A stretch of DNA of 5,516 bases from an uncultured Eubacteriales bacterium. GTDB lineage: Bacteria; Bacillota; Clostridia; Lachnospirales; Lachnospiraceae. Shown here one piece after another: positions 1 to 5,516 of the stretch. The notes below the pieces were generated by a model. That model searched no databases and was not told the origin of the DNA. It saw nothing but the letters and a program-made list of their open reading frames with translations. Where the stretch lies: positions 1 to 5,516 of the forward strand of contig OMSN01000186.1 in the NCBI GenBank assembly GCA_900313765.1, read 5' to 3'. Position numbers and translations under genes: made by a program. The first letter of the stretch is position 1; every line of letters begins with the position of its first letter.

Positions 1-232
1 ATTCTGAGTGGGCCAGTTCCCGGACCTTCTCGATCTTGGCTTTCTCGCGGTCCTTGTCATAGACCTTCCTGCCGGTCCGGATCTTATACTCTCCGACCTC
101 ATCGGTAACCTGCATCCGCTCCTCGTACAGTCTTACGATCTCCCGGTCGATCTCGTCGATCCGGCCACGAAGACTGATCAGGTCCGGCTGTTTCTCGTCC
201 GCATTCTCTGTGTTGTAATTCTCTTTATTCAA
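1..232 (-). CDS. pheA: Chorismate mutase domain, N-terminal part; probably bifunctional chorismate mutase/prephenate dehydratase (partial)
   Basis: The 77 readable codons encode an AroQ-type chorismate mutase domain, which converts chorismate to prephenate in Phe/Tyr synthesis. The 3' end lies beyond the left edge. Counting from the TTG at 232, the expected active-site residues are all present: Arg22 (in SLRGRIDEID), Arg39 (EER), Lys50 (EYK), Asp59, Arg62 and Glu63 (VYDKDRE). These match R11, R28, K39, D48, R51 and E52 of the E. coli enzyme. The style of the sequence up to the ELAHSE end resembles the mutase half of clostridial P-proteins, so a prephenate dehydratase domain probably follows. 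That is inference, and a stand-alone mutase is possible. Start choice: AGGTG at 239-243 lies 6 nt before the TTG. An in-frame GTG at 241 is an alternative with a closer, weaker AGGA. A TAG directly precedes the GTG, so the gene cannot start further upstream. Confidence 0.82.
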   Translation of the reverse strand, partial: MNKENYNTENADEKQPDLISLRGRIDEIDREIVRLYEERMQVTDEVGEYKIRTGRKVYDKDREKAKIEKVRELAHSE

Positions 233-241
233 ATGCTGCAC

Positions 242-346
242 CTATTCCTGCTTTATGTACTGCATTACTTTCCCCAGGAACGTCTGGTCTGTCGGACCCC
301 CGGAGTGGACCTGTAGGGGCGTCCGCGAAGGGGTGTCCGAAGACAT
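242..346 (-). CDS. Possible 34-residue small protein between hicB-like gene and chorismate mutase gene
   Basis: I do not recognise this ORF. It starts at ATG 346 with AGGA about 5 nt upstream and ends with TAG at 244-242, immediately before the chorismate mutase start. The product begins MSSDTPSRTPLQ and ends FLGKVMQYIKQE. Most codons end in G or C, as in the neighbouring real genes, which mildly favours coding. A second in-frame ATG at 265, preceded by a GGGGA-type site, would give only seven residues (MQYIKQE). The hicB-like stop, this ORF and the downstream gene all happen to share one reading frame. Against it: the same bases form a strong hairpin, so the region may be an untranslated leader. 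No membrane segment, signal peptide or attenuator-type Phe/Tyr codon run is visible. It could be a small protein, a leader peptide that couples translation to the next gene, or a chance ORF. Confidence 0.3.
   Translation of the reverse strand: MSSDTPSRTPLQVHSGGPTDQTFLGKVMQYIKQE
292..340 (-). promoter_or_regulatory. Structured leader or intergenic hairpin with two competing arms
   Basis: On the minus strand TCGGAC-A-CCCC (340-330) can pair with GGGGGTCCGA (301-292), giving 10 base pairs with one bulged A. The loop holds a second copy of the left arm, CGGACGCCCCT (325-315), nearly the same as CGGACACCCCT (339-329). Both copies could compete for the single right arm, and an inner GGAC/GTCC stem (324-321 with 310-307) is also possible. 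No run of T follows on either strand, so this is not a simple terminator. It lies between the hicB-like stop and the chorismate mutase gene and could act as an mRNA processing or switching element. Function is inferred only. Confidence 0.4.
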
Positions 347-370
347 ACGGTCCTGAGAAAGTACGCTTCG

Positions 371-649
371 TTACTCGTCCCAGCCCTCGGTGTACCGATA
401 GTGCACCATGATATTGCGCACTTCCTGGCCGCTCTTCTTCTCAATATCCTCTATATCCGTCACATACGGCATGACGGGTGAATCCTCCTGCAGTTCCAGG
501 TCGATCCAGTTATAGGCCGCCAGCCTTGCCTCCTCAAGCGCGTCCTGGAGCGTTGCTCCTTCGCAGCTGCAGCCTTCCAGATCCGGGAATTCACCCTTCC
601 AGATACCATTCTGTGTCTTCGTCAGTATGACCGGATAGATAAATGTCAT
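371..649 (-). CDS. Orphan HicB-family antitoxin-like protein
   Basis: This 92-residue protein has the HicB-like fold signature: a beta-rich start (IYPVILTKTQNGIWKGEF), the FPDLEGC motif at residues 21-27, GATLQDALEEA at 31-41 and a following helix to about residue 53. HicB proteins usually neutralise the HicA mRNA interferase and repress their own promoter. Here no HicA reading frame lies on either side: upstream there are only the pyrI terminator and a promoter, and downstream a leader and a chorismate mutase gene. The C-terminal part (residues 60-92, ending EGWDE) is short and shows no clear ribbon-helix-helix or HTH DNA-binding segment, so classic autoregulation is doubtful. The start ATG at 649 has AAGGA about 8 nt upstream. 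Family membership is well supported. Its role as an antitoxin is not, and it may be a solitary domesticated HicB domain. Confidence 0.85.
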   Translation of the reverse strand: MTFIYPVILTKTQNGIWKGEFPDLEGCSCEGATLQDALEEARLAAYNWIDLELQEDSPVMPYVTDIEDIEKKSGQEVRNIMVHYRYTEGWDE

Positions 650-680
650 AGCATGTTCCTTCTTTCATCAATATCAATCT

Positions 681-686
681 AGTATA
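681..686 (-). promoter_or_regulatory. Extended -10 promoter for the hicB-like gene
   Basis: The minus strand reads TGGTATACT, a TGn extended -10 with the hexamer TATACT, about 32 nt before the hicB-like ATG. The -35 position (17-nt spacing) reads TGGGCA and is poor, as is usual for extended -10 promoters. That -35 position falls inside the right arm of the pyrI terminator hairpin, so the two elements overlap. Activity is inferred from sequence only. Confidence 0.55.
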
Positions 687-699
687 CCATAATAAAGCA

Positions 700-732
700 C
701 ATCTGCCCATGGTTTCGGGCCATGGGCAGATG
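700..732 (-). terminator. Terminator of the pyrBI unit
   Basis: CATCTGCCCATGG (732-720, read on the minus strand) and its perfect complement (712-700) form a 13-bp stem around a 7-base loop, cccgaaa. It lies 32 nt after the pyrI stop. The downstream tract TGCTTTATTATGG is only moderately T-rich, so termination may be incomplete. The stem is symmetrical and could also fold in a transcript from the other strand, but no plus-strand gene needs it. Confidence 0.75.
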
Positions 733-764
733 CAGAAATTCCGGCCGTGATCTCTACACATATG

Positions 765-1223
765 TCAGGATCTTTTTTTCGCCGAATGGTATTTCTCATC
801 GCAGTAGATGCAGCGGTATGTCTCATTGTCTTTATCCGAGAGATAGAAAACATGATCCAGCCCCTGCTCGATGGATGTAATGCAGCGCGGGTTCTTGCAG
901 TGGATGATGTTCACCAGTCTCTTCGGCAGATTCAGTTTCCTCTTCTCAACGATCGTGGCATCCTTGATGATGTTCACAGTGATGGTATGATCGATGAATC
1001 CCAGCGCATCGAGGTTCAGAAGTTCCAGAGGCGCTTCCACCTTAATGATGTCCTTCTGCCCCATCTTGTTGGAGCGGGCATGCATGATCATGGCCACCTG
1101 GCAGTCCAGCTTGTCCAGTTTCAGTCTTTTATAGATATCCATCGCCTTGCCGGAAGGGATATGATCCAGCACGACACCTTCATGAAGTCCGCCGATGTTC
1201 AGCATATGTTCATCCTGTCTCAT
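765..1223 (-). CDS. pyrI: Aspartate carbamoyltransferase regulatory chain
   Basis: PyrI carries no catalytic site. It binds the effectors ATP and CTP and links catalytic PyrB trimers into an allosteric holoenzyme in the cytoplasm. The product has 152 residues, the usual length. The N-terminal effector-binding domain spans roughly residues 1-100 (start HMLNIGGLHEGVVLDHIPSGKA). The zinc domain follows, with Cys109, Cys114, Cys138 and Cys141 (CKNPRC and CIYC), the same numbers as in the E. coli chain, so zinc binding and contact with PyrB look intact. The ATG at 1223 lies 3 nt after the pyrB stop, and its AAGGAGG site is inside the last codons of pyrB, so the two genes are co-transcribed and probably translationally coupled to keep the subunits balanced. 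A hairpin terminator at 700-732 follows. Confidence 0.97.
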   Translation of the reverse strand: MRQDEHMLNIGGLHEGVVLDHIPSGKAMDIYKRLKLDKLDCQVAMIMHARSNKMGQKDIIKVEAPLELLNLDALGFIDHTITVNIIKDATIVEKRKLNLPKRLVNIIHCKNPRCITSIEQGLDHVFYLSDKDNETYRCIYCDEKYHSAKKRS

Positions 1224-1226
1224 TCT

Positions 1227-2192
1227 TTATGCCTCCTTCCCGCCGCTCTGGAAATCATCGCCCAGGAATGGCTTTGCCTCAGGAATATCCAGAAGCGCCA
1301 TGATCAGTGCCATACGGATATAGACTCCATACTGCACCTGTCTGAAATAACACGCTCTCGGATCCGGATCCACATCCACAGAGATCTCATTTACCCTCGG
1401 AAGCGGATGCAGGACTGTACAGTCCTCTTTCGCAAGCTTCATCTTCTCCGCATCAAGAATATAGAAATCCTTCATGCGCACATAGTCTTCTTCGTTGAAG
1501 AAGCGCTCTCTCTGTACCCTTGTCATGTACAGGACATCGAGCTGCGGCATCGCATCCTCGAGGCGGATCACTTCTTCAAACGGTACATTATTCTTCTTCA
1601 GGACATCCTCTCTGACATAATCCGGTATGCGGAGTTCTTCCGGGGAAATGAGAATAAACCGGATGCCCGGATAGCGCACCAGCGCGGAGATCAGGGAATG
1701 AACGGTACGGCCGAACTTCAGGTCGCCGCACAGCCCGATCGTGAGATCGTTCATATGGCCCTTGACCGCACGGATCGTGGTCAGGTCTGTCAGTGTCTGG
1801 GTCGGATGCTGATGACCGCCGTCTCCCGCATTGATAACAGGAATACTTGAATGCAGAGACGCAACATATGGCGCACCTTCCTTCGGATGCCGGATCGCAG
1901 CGATATCTGCAAAGCAGGATATGACCCGGATCGTATCCGCTACGCTCTCTCCCTTGGATGCAGAACTGGACTGTGCAGAAGAAAAGCCAATTACCTTGCC
2001 CCCGAGATTCAGCATCGCCGATTCGAAACTTAAACGGGTGCGGGTACTTGGCTCATAAAATAAGGTTGCAATCTTTTTACCGTCGCATACGTGAGAATAT
2101 CTGTCCGGATTGTTCTCAATATCAGAAGCAAGATCCATCATGTGATCAAGTTCTTCCACCGTGAAATCCAGAGGACTCATGCAGTGTCTCAT
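1227..2192 (-). CDS. pyrB: Aspartate carbamoyltransferase catalytic chain
   Basis: PyrB joins carbamoyl phosphate and L-aspartate to give N-carbamoyl-L-aspartate, the first committed step of UMP synthesis. The 321-residue product has the family signatures: [15 protein letters not shown] with the carbamoyl-phosphate loop STRTR at 49-53, SSASKGES with the active-site Lys80, [11 protein letters not shown] at 127-137, [11 protein letters not shown] at 156-166, TRVQRERF at 224-231 and LHPLPRV at 261-267. The start at ATG 2192 is chosen because AGGAGG lies 5 nt upstream and the length then fits the family (about 305-320). The frame stays open upstream to 2372, but that extension runs through the promoter and the liv terminator and looks non-coding. 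ATG 2180 (MSPLDF) is a weaker alternative. The pairing with pyrI points to an allosterically controlled enzyme. Nothing is missing or broken. Confidence 0.97.
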   Translation of the reverse strand: MRHCMSPLDFTVEELDHMMDLASDIENNPDRYSHVCDGKKIATLFYEPSTRTRLSFESAMLNLGGKVIGFSSAQSSSASKGESVADTIRVISCFADIAAIRHPKEGAPYVASLHSSIPVINAGDGGHQHPTQTLTDLTTIRAVKGHMNDLTIGLCGDLKFGRTVHSLISALVRYPGIRFILISPEELRIPDYVREDVLKKNNVPFEEVIRLEDAMPQLDVLYMTRVQRERFFNEEDYVRMKDFYILDAEKMKLAKEDCTVLHPLPRVNEISVDVDPDPRACYFRQVQYGVYIRMALIMALLDIPEAKPFLGDDFQSGGKEA

Positions 2193-2234
2193 GTAAACCT
2201 CCTGTTTGTATCTGTGTTCATCTGGTCGCGGATT

Positions 2235-2263
2235 ATCATACATGAAAAGTCGCATACAGGCAA
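2235..2263 (-). promoter_or_regulatory. Sigma-A-type promoter of pyrBI
   Basis: On the minus strand TTGCCT (2263-2258) and TATGAT (2240-2235) are spaced by exactly 17 nt. Transcription should start near 2228, leaving a leader of about 36 nt before the pyrB ATG. That is too short for a typical PyrR or translation-coupled attenuator, and no hairpin with a T-run lies between the promoter and the gene. Confidence 0.65.
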
Positions 2264-2328
2264 GCCCCAATTCCATGAAGTCATTCCCGTATCGTCTCCG
2301 GGTAGTGTTTTTACAGGAATACAGAAAA

Positions 2329-2362
2329 TCCGCTCCGCGTACTCTGTGGTACACGGAGCGGA
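2329..2362 (-). terminator. Terminator of the liv operon
   Basis: In the minus-strand transcript UCCGCUCCGUGUAC (2362-2349) pairs with GUACGCGGAGCGGA (2342-2329) around a 6-base loop, giving 14 pairs including one G-U wobble. TTTT and then a mixed T-rich tract (CTGTATTCC) follow. The hairpin starts 29 nt after the livF stop and ends well before the pyrBI promoter, so it separates the two units. In the plus-strand transcript the wobble becomes an A-C mismatch, which fits a minus-strand role. Confidence 0.8.
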
Positions 2363-2391
2363 CTGGTGTCATCTGTATATCTGTAATCCTG

Positions 2392-3114
2392 TTATTTCAC
2401 ACCGCCCAGATATGCCTGTCTCACCTTCGGGTCACTGGCAAGATCGGATGCCTTGCCTTCCATCGTGATATTTCCCGTCTCAATGACGTAACCGCGGTCT
2501 GCGATGTTCAGAGCCATTTTTGCGTTCTGCTCGACAAGAAGCACCGTTACGCCGGTCTTATTGACATTGACGATGGTCTTGAAGACTTCCTTGACAAGAA
2601 GAGGACTCAGTCCCATGGAAGGTTCGTCCAGAAGCAGCATCTTAGGTTTGGACATCAGTGCTCTTCCGATGGCAAGCATCTGCTGCTCGCCGCCCGACAG
2701 AGTCCCGGCCATCTGGTTCCTTCTCTCCTTCAGTCTCGGCAGGAGATCGAATACCATATCGAAATCATCCTGGACCGCGTCTCTGCCATCCTTGCGCGCA
2801 TAAGCGCCAAGTTCCAGGTTCTCCTGTACCGTAAGGCCGGAGAAGACACGTCTGCCCTCCGGGCACTGTGCAAGACCCAGTGACACGATCTTGTAGGCAT
2901 CCATCTTTGAGATCAGCTTATCCTCATAATAGATATTGCCGCCGCGGATCTTCTTCAGCCCTGAGATCGCATGCATGGTGGTTGTCTTGCCGGCGCCGTT
3001 CGCTCCGATCATCGTGACGATCTCTCCCTCATTTACATGAAATGAGATGCCCTTGATCGCATGGATCGACCCATAATATACATTCAGGTTTTCAACTTTC
3101 AGCAGCTCACCCAT
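2392..3114 (-). CDS. livF: Branched-chain amino acid ABC transporter ATP-binding protein LivF
   Basis: This is one of the two cytoplasmic ATPase subunits powering uptake of Leu, Ile and Val through LivHM. The 240-residue product is full length and all ABC motifs are present: Walker [10 protein letters not shown] at 37-45, Q-loop Gln83 in [11 protein letters not shown] (typical of LivF), signature LSGGEQQ at 139-145, Walker B MLLLDEP at 159-165, and Gln196 in LLVEQNA at the switch position where many ABC proteins have His, as is usual for LivF. It ends RQAYLGGVK, like the family. The start ATG at 3114 overlaps the livG stop by one base (TGATG), so translation is probably coupled to livG. Since livG is frameshifted upstream, LivF synthesis may depend on reinitiation. 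The gene is last in the operon and is followed by a terminator. Confidence 0.95.
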   Translation of the reverse strand: MGELLKVENLNVYYGSIHAIKGISFHVNEGEIVTMIGANGAGKTTTMHAISGLKKIRGGNIYYEDKLISKMDAYKIVSLGLAQCPEGRRVFSGLTVQENLELGAYARKDGRDAVQDDFDMVFDLLPRLKERRNQMAGTLSGGEQQMLAIGRALMSKPKMLLLDEPSMGLSPLLVKEVFKTIVNVNKTGVTVLLVEQNAKMALNIADRGYVIETGNITMEGKASDLASDPKVRQAYLGGVK

Positions 3115-3907
3115 CAGTCGTCGTCACCTCCCAGATATGCGGCAATGACGCGAGGATCATTGCTGACCGTCTCTGCGTTCCCATGCGCGATAATGCGTCC
3201 GTATTCCAGTACCGTGATATCCTCGCAGATGCCCATGACGAACTTCATGTCATGCTCGATCAGCAGGATCGCGATCCCGAAATCATCACGGACCTTGCGG
3301 ACCGTCTCCATCAGTTCCTGTGTTTCATTCGGATTCATGCCGGCTGCCGGCTCATCCAGCAGCAGGAGTTTCGGCTCCGACGCAAGAGCGCGGCAGATCT
3401 CCAGTTTACGCTGTTCGCCGTACGGAAGCTGGGACGCTGCATATTCTGCCCTGTCTTCCAGCCCGAATACTTTCAGAAGGCCCATCGCCTTCTTGTTCAT
3501 GTCATGTTCCTTCTCACGGAACACGTGGTCACGGAAGATACCGTGCCACACTCCATATTCGATCCGGTTATGCATACCGACCTTGACATTGTCCAGTACC
3601 GTCATGGCCTTGAACAGACGGATATTCTGGAATGTCCTCGCAATCCCTGACTTGCAGATGAATTCCGGACTCTTTCCCGTGATATCCACACCGTCCAGGC
3701 GGATGTTGCCTTCACTGGGTACATACATGCCTGTCAGCATATTGAACGCGGCACGCCTGTCAGCATATTGAACGCGGTTGTCTTTCCTGCACCGTTCGGA
3801 CCGATCAGCCCGTACAGGTGACCTTTCTCGATCGTCATGTCGAAAGCCGCAACAGCCTGAAGACCTCCGAAGGAGATTCCCAGATTCGTCACTTCCAGAA
3901 GTGCCAT
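3114..3907 (-). pseudogene. livG: LivG ATP-binding protein gene split by a frameshifting tandem duplication
   Basis: LivG is the partner ATPase of LivF. The first reading frame starts at ATG 3907 (MALLEVTNLG, with AGGAGG upstream and 1 nt after the livM stop). It runs through Walker A GPNGAGKTT, then shifts to read VPRSIC and stops at 3734 after 57 residues. The rest of the protein is open in another frame from ATG 3740 (MLTGMYVPSEG) to 3114. It contains the Q-loop (ARTFQNIRLF), the LivG-type signature LPYGEQRKLE, Walker B LLLLDEPAAGMNP and switch His in LIEHDMKF. A 26-bp imperfect tandem duplication at 3726-3777 causes the shift. Removing one copy gives 255 residues, the length of E. coli LivG. 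As written, the C-terminal piece lacks Walker A and cannot bind ATP alone. The second start overlaps the first stop (ATGCTGA), so reinitiation is possible but has no good ribosome binding site. Real mutation, reversible repeat switch or assembly error are all open. Confidence 0.88.
3726..3777. repeat. 26-bp imperfect tandem duplication inside livG
   Basis: Two adjacent 26-base units occupy 3726-3751 and 3752-3777. They differ only at the third base (T at 3728, C at 3754), which reads as ATG versus GTG on the coding strand. Each unit covers codons for the stretch just after Walker A (around AFNMLTG). Because 26 is not a multiple of three, the second unit shifts the livG frame. Loss of either unit would restore the frame, leaving Met or Val at the variable position. 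Confidence 0.95.
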
Positions 3908-3908
3908 A

Positions 3909-5090
3909 TCATTTCTCCTCCTTTGCAGATTCTTCATTTACCGGCTCATCGTCTGCCGATTCTTCAGATGCTTCTTCACTGCCTTTGTTCTTCATCTCTT
4001 CAAAATAAGATGCGTCCGCCGTCTCGACCTGTGCTTCGGGTTCCCTGTCGGATCTCTTGATCTTCGCAGCCAGTCTCTGTCTCCATGCCACAAGAGCGGG
4101 GGCCTGGTTAAAGAGCATCATTACGATCAGTACGATCGAATAGATGAACATGCGGTACTGCGAGAAACCACGCAGCATCTCAGGAAGGATCGTCAGTATG
4201 ATCGCTGCGATCATACCGCCGAAGATATTGCCCATGCCGCCGAGCACGACCATGACCAGCACATTGATGGACAGATTATAGTCAAACTTATCCGCGACCA
4301 GCGTGGAGTAATTCAGTGCATAGAGCACTCCCGCGATTCCGGCAAACACCGCCGCCGACACAAACGCAAGCAGCTTGTAATGAGTCAGGTTGAGTCCTGT
4401 CGCACGTGCAGCGATCTCGTCATCACGGATCGCGGTGATAGCACGCCCCGCCCTGGAATTCTTCAGGTTCACGATAAATGCCAGAGTGATCAGGATCAGA
4501 ACGATACCGACGGTGAAGTTCGAGAACTTCTGGATGCCCGGGATTCCCATCGCACCTTTGATCAGCATCTTCCCGTCCGGTTCAAGTCCCAGAGAGAACT
4601 GGTCTTTCAGGGAGAAATGAATTCCTGTCGAGTCTTTGCCGATGTACAGAGCACTCAGCACATTCTTCAGGATCTCACCGGAAGCGAGCGTCACGATGGC
4701 AAGATAGTCGCCTGACAGTCTCAGCACGGGAACTCCTACCAGTATGCCGAAGATGCCCGCAGCAATGCCGCCCAGAATGAACGATATGATGACTGCCGCC
4801 GCCTTCGGAAGCTGTGCTCCGACTGTCGTATAGAAGAAGATCCCCGCAAATGCACCTGCGCTCATGAATGCCGCATGCCCCAGGGACAGTTCTCCCAGGA
4901 AGCCGACGACCAGGTTCAGTGAGATCGCCATGATAATATATGCACACACCGGGATCAGAAGCCCGTTCAGTTTCGAGGTCATATGCCCCGTCAGGCTGAT
5001 CAGCTGTATTACTGCCCAGAATACGATCACAAAGCCAAACATCAGGAGGTTTGATTTTGTGGTCTTTTTCATTTTCTTATTATTCGCCAC
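3909..5090 (-). CDS. livM: Branched-chain amino acid ABC transporter permease LivM
   Basis: This inner-membrane permease pairs with LivH to form the channel for branched-chain amino acids. The 393 residues show about eight to nine hydrophobic segments (roughly 14-32, 43-62, 74-90, 97-122, 192-209, 238-259, 275-302, 312-330). They also include the family motif FLGELSLGHAAFMSAGAF at 64-81, where the N-terminal half resembles LivH, and the EAA-type cytoplasmic loop AGRAITAIRDDEIAARATGLN at 214-234 that docks on LivG/LivF. The start is GTG at 5090 with GAGGTGA 4-5 nt upstream, 9 nt after the livH stop. The N-terminus is Lys-rich (NNKKMKKTTK). The C-terminus carries a hydrophilic tail of about 55 residues, strongly acidic from about residue 361, with Glu/Ser/Asp-rich text (GSEEASEESADDEP, NEESAKEEK) not typical of LivM. 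The last codons of that tail also supply the ribosome binding site for livG. Confidence 0.95.
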   Translation of the reverse strand: MANNKKMKKTTKSNLLMFGFVIVFWAVIQLISLTGHMTSKLNGLLIPVCAYIIMAISLNLVVGFLGELSLGHAAFMSAGAFAGIFFYTTVGAQLPKAAAVIISFILGGIAAGIFGILVGVPVLRLSGDYLAIVTLASGEILKNVLSALYIGKDSTGIHFSLKDQFSLGLEPDGKMLIKGAMGIPGIQKFSNFTVGIVLILITLAFIVNLKNSRAGRAITAIRDDEIAARATGLNLTHYKLLAFVSAAVFAGIAGVLYALNYSTLVADKFDYNLSINVLVMVVLGGMGNIFGGMIAAIILTILPEMLRGFSQYRMFIYSIVLIVMMLFNQAPALVAWRQRLAAKIKRSDREPEAQVETADASYFEEMKNKGSEEASEESADDEPVNEESAKEEK

Positions 5091-5099
5091 AATATCACC

Positions 5100-5516
5100 T
5101 CACACCTTCACAGTTGTCTTCTTCCCGAGCAGTCCGGTCGGTCTGACCAGAAGGATGACGATCAGTACCAGGAATACGATCGCATCCGAGAGCTGCGTCG
5201 AGATATACGCTTTGGAAAGATTCTCAATCACGCCCAGCAGGATGCCGCCCAGGAAAGCTCCGGGGATCGAGCCGATCCCGCCGAATACCGCTGCAGTAAA
5301 TGCCTTGATGCCGGGCATGGCACCGGTCGTGGGCGTAAGGGTCGGATAAGAGGAAAGAAGCAGCGCGCCTGCGATCGCAGCCAGAGCAGAGCCGATCGCG
5401 AATGTCAGGGAGATGATCCCGTTCACATTGATTCCCATCAGCTGAGCAGCGCCGCGGTCCTCCGATACAGCCTGCATCGCATGACCCGGCTTCGTCTTTT
5501 TCACAAACCACATCAG
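5100..5516 (-). CDS. livH: Branched-chain amino acid ABC transporter permease LivH, C-terminal part (partial)
   Basis: The 5' end lies beyond the right edge. The 138 residues seen are the C-terminal part of the second permease of the LivHMGF importer. They start with the conserved EAA-type loop that contacts the ATPases (KTKPGHAMQAVSEDRGAAQLMGINVN). Hydrophobic segments follow (ISLTFAIGSALAAIAGALLL, then AVFGGIGSIPGAFLGGILLGVIE with the Gly-rich family motif, then IVFLVLIVILLVRPTGLLG). The ending RPTGLLGKK is typical of LivH. The stop at 5102-5100 is 9 nt before the livM GTG, and the livM ribosome binding site starts immediately after it. The ATG at 5513 is an internal Met, not the start. Operon order predicts the rest of livH, and possibly a periplasmic-type or lipoprotein substrate-binding protein gene, to the right. 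Confidence 0.94.
   Translation of the reverse strand: MMWFVKKTKPGHAMQAVSEDRGAAQLMGINVNGIISLTFAIGSALAAIAGALLLSSYPTLTPTTGAMPGIKAFTAAVFGGIGSIPGAFLGGILLGVIENLSKAYISTQLSDAIVFLVLIVILLVRPTGLLGKKTTVKV

Noticed and set aside
8..316. Plus-strand open frame of 102 codons at the left end
   Set aside because: It is the complement of the chorismate mutase domain and the hairpin region. The minus strand gives a clear conserved domain, and the plus-strand product resembles nothing I know.
242..370. T-box leader for the chorismate mutase gene
   Set aside because: The conserved T-box core and the terminator with T-run are absent, and the gap is too short for a full T-box.
650..764. Hidden hicA gene next to the hicB-like gene
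   Set aside because: The space holds only the pyrI terminator, a promoter and the ribosome binding site. No HicA-sized frame fits on either strand.
747..1850. Long plus-strand open frame (367 codons) opposite pyrI and pyrB
   Set aside because: Both minus-strand genes are unmistakable full-length enzymes. The antisense frame is open because of codon bias in the real genes and lacks a convincing ribosome binding site or domain.
2193..2372. 60-codon N-terminal extension of pyrB
   Set aside because: It would pass through the promoter and most of the liv terminator, makes the protein longer than the family, and the ATG at 2192 has an ideal AGGAGG site.
3061..3771. Plus-strand open frame (236 codons) opposite livF and livG
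   Set aside because: It mirrors the ABC ATPase genes, has a Ser/Arg-rich low-sense product typical of antisense frames, and has no supporting signals.
3726..3777. Programmed frameshift or ribosome bypass to make full-length LivG
   Set aside because: The sequence shows a plain tandem duplication and no slippery heptamer or specific stimulatory hairpin. A mutation or assembly error explains it more simply.

Overview
The window reads as ordinary chromosome from a mid-GC Firmicute, most likely a gut Clostridia/Lachnospiraceae-type organism. This is inferred from strong AGGAGG-type ribosome binding sites, G/C-ending codons at many positions, a pyrB-pyrI pair, and a chorismate mutase domain like the one fused to prephenate dehydratase in Clostridia. 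I cannot name a species. Every gene I can support lies on the minus strand, so transcription runs from the right edge to the left edge.

Right half (5516 to 2392): a branched-chain amino acid ABC importer operon in the order livH (3' part only), livM, livG, livF. The genes are separated by 9 nt, 1 nt and a 1-nt overlap, and a hairpin terminator follows at 2329-2362. LivH and LivM form the membrane channel and LivG and LivF are the paired ATPases. The substrate-binding protein would lie beyond the right edge. livG is broken as written: an imperfect 26-bp tandem duplication (25 of 26 bases identical) sits just after the Walker A codons and shifts the frame. Removing either copy restores a 255-residue LivG.

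Middle (2391 to 700): a sigma-A-type promoter drives pyrB and pyrI, the catalytic and regulatory chains of aspartate transcarbamoylase, which catalyses the first committed step of pyrimidine synthesis. The implied leader is short, and a strong 13-bp terminator hairpin ends the unit.

Left end (700 to 1): an extended -10 promoter emerges directly from that terminator and leads into an orphan HicB-like gene. A roughly 140-base gap follows, holding a competing-hairpin sequence and a possible 34-codon ORF. Then comes the start of a chorismate mutase domain protein (probably PheA) that runs off the left edge.

I see no CRISPR array, phage, insertion sequence, tRNA or rRNA. I do not see a convincing undescribed system. 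The two points most worth a second look are the frameshifting duplication in livG and the structured gap before the chorismate mutase gene.
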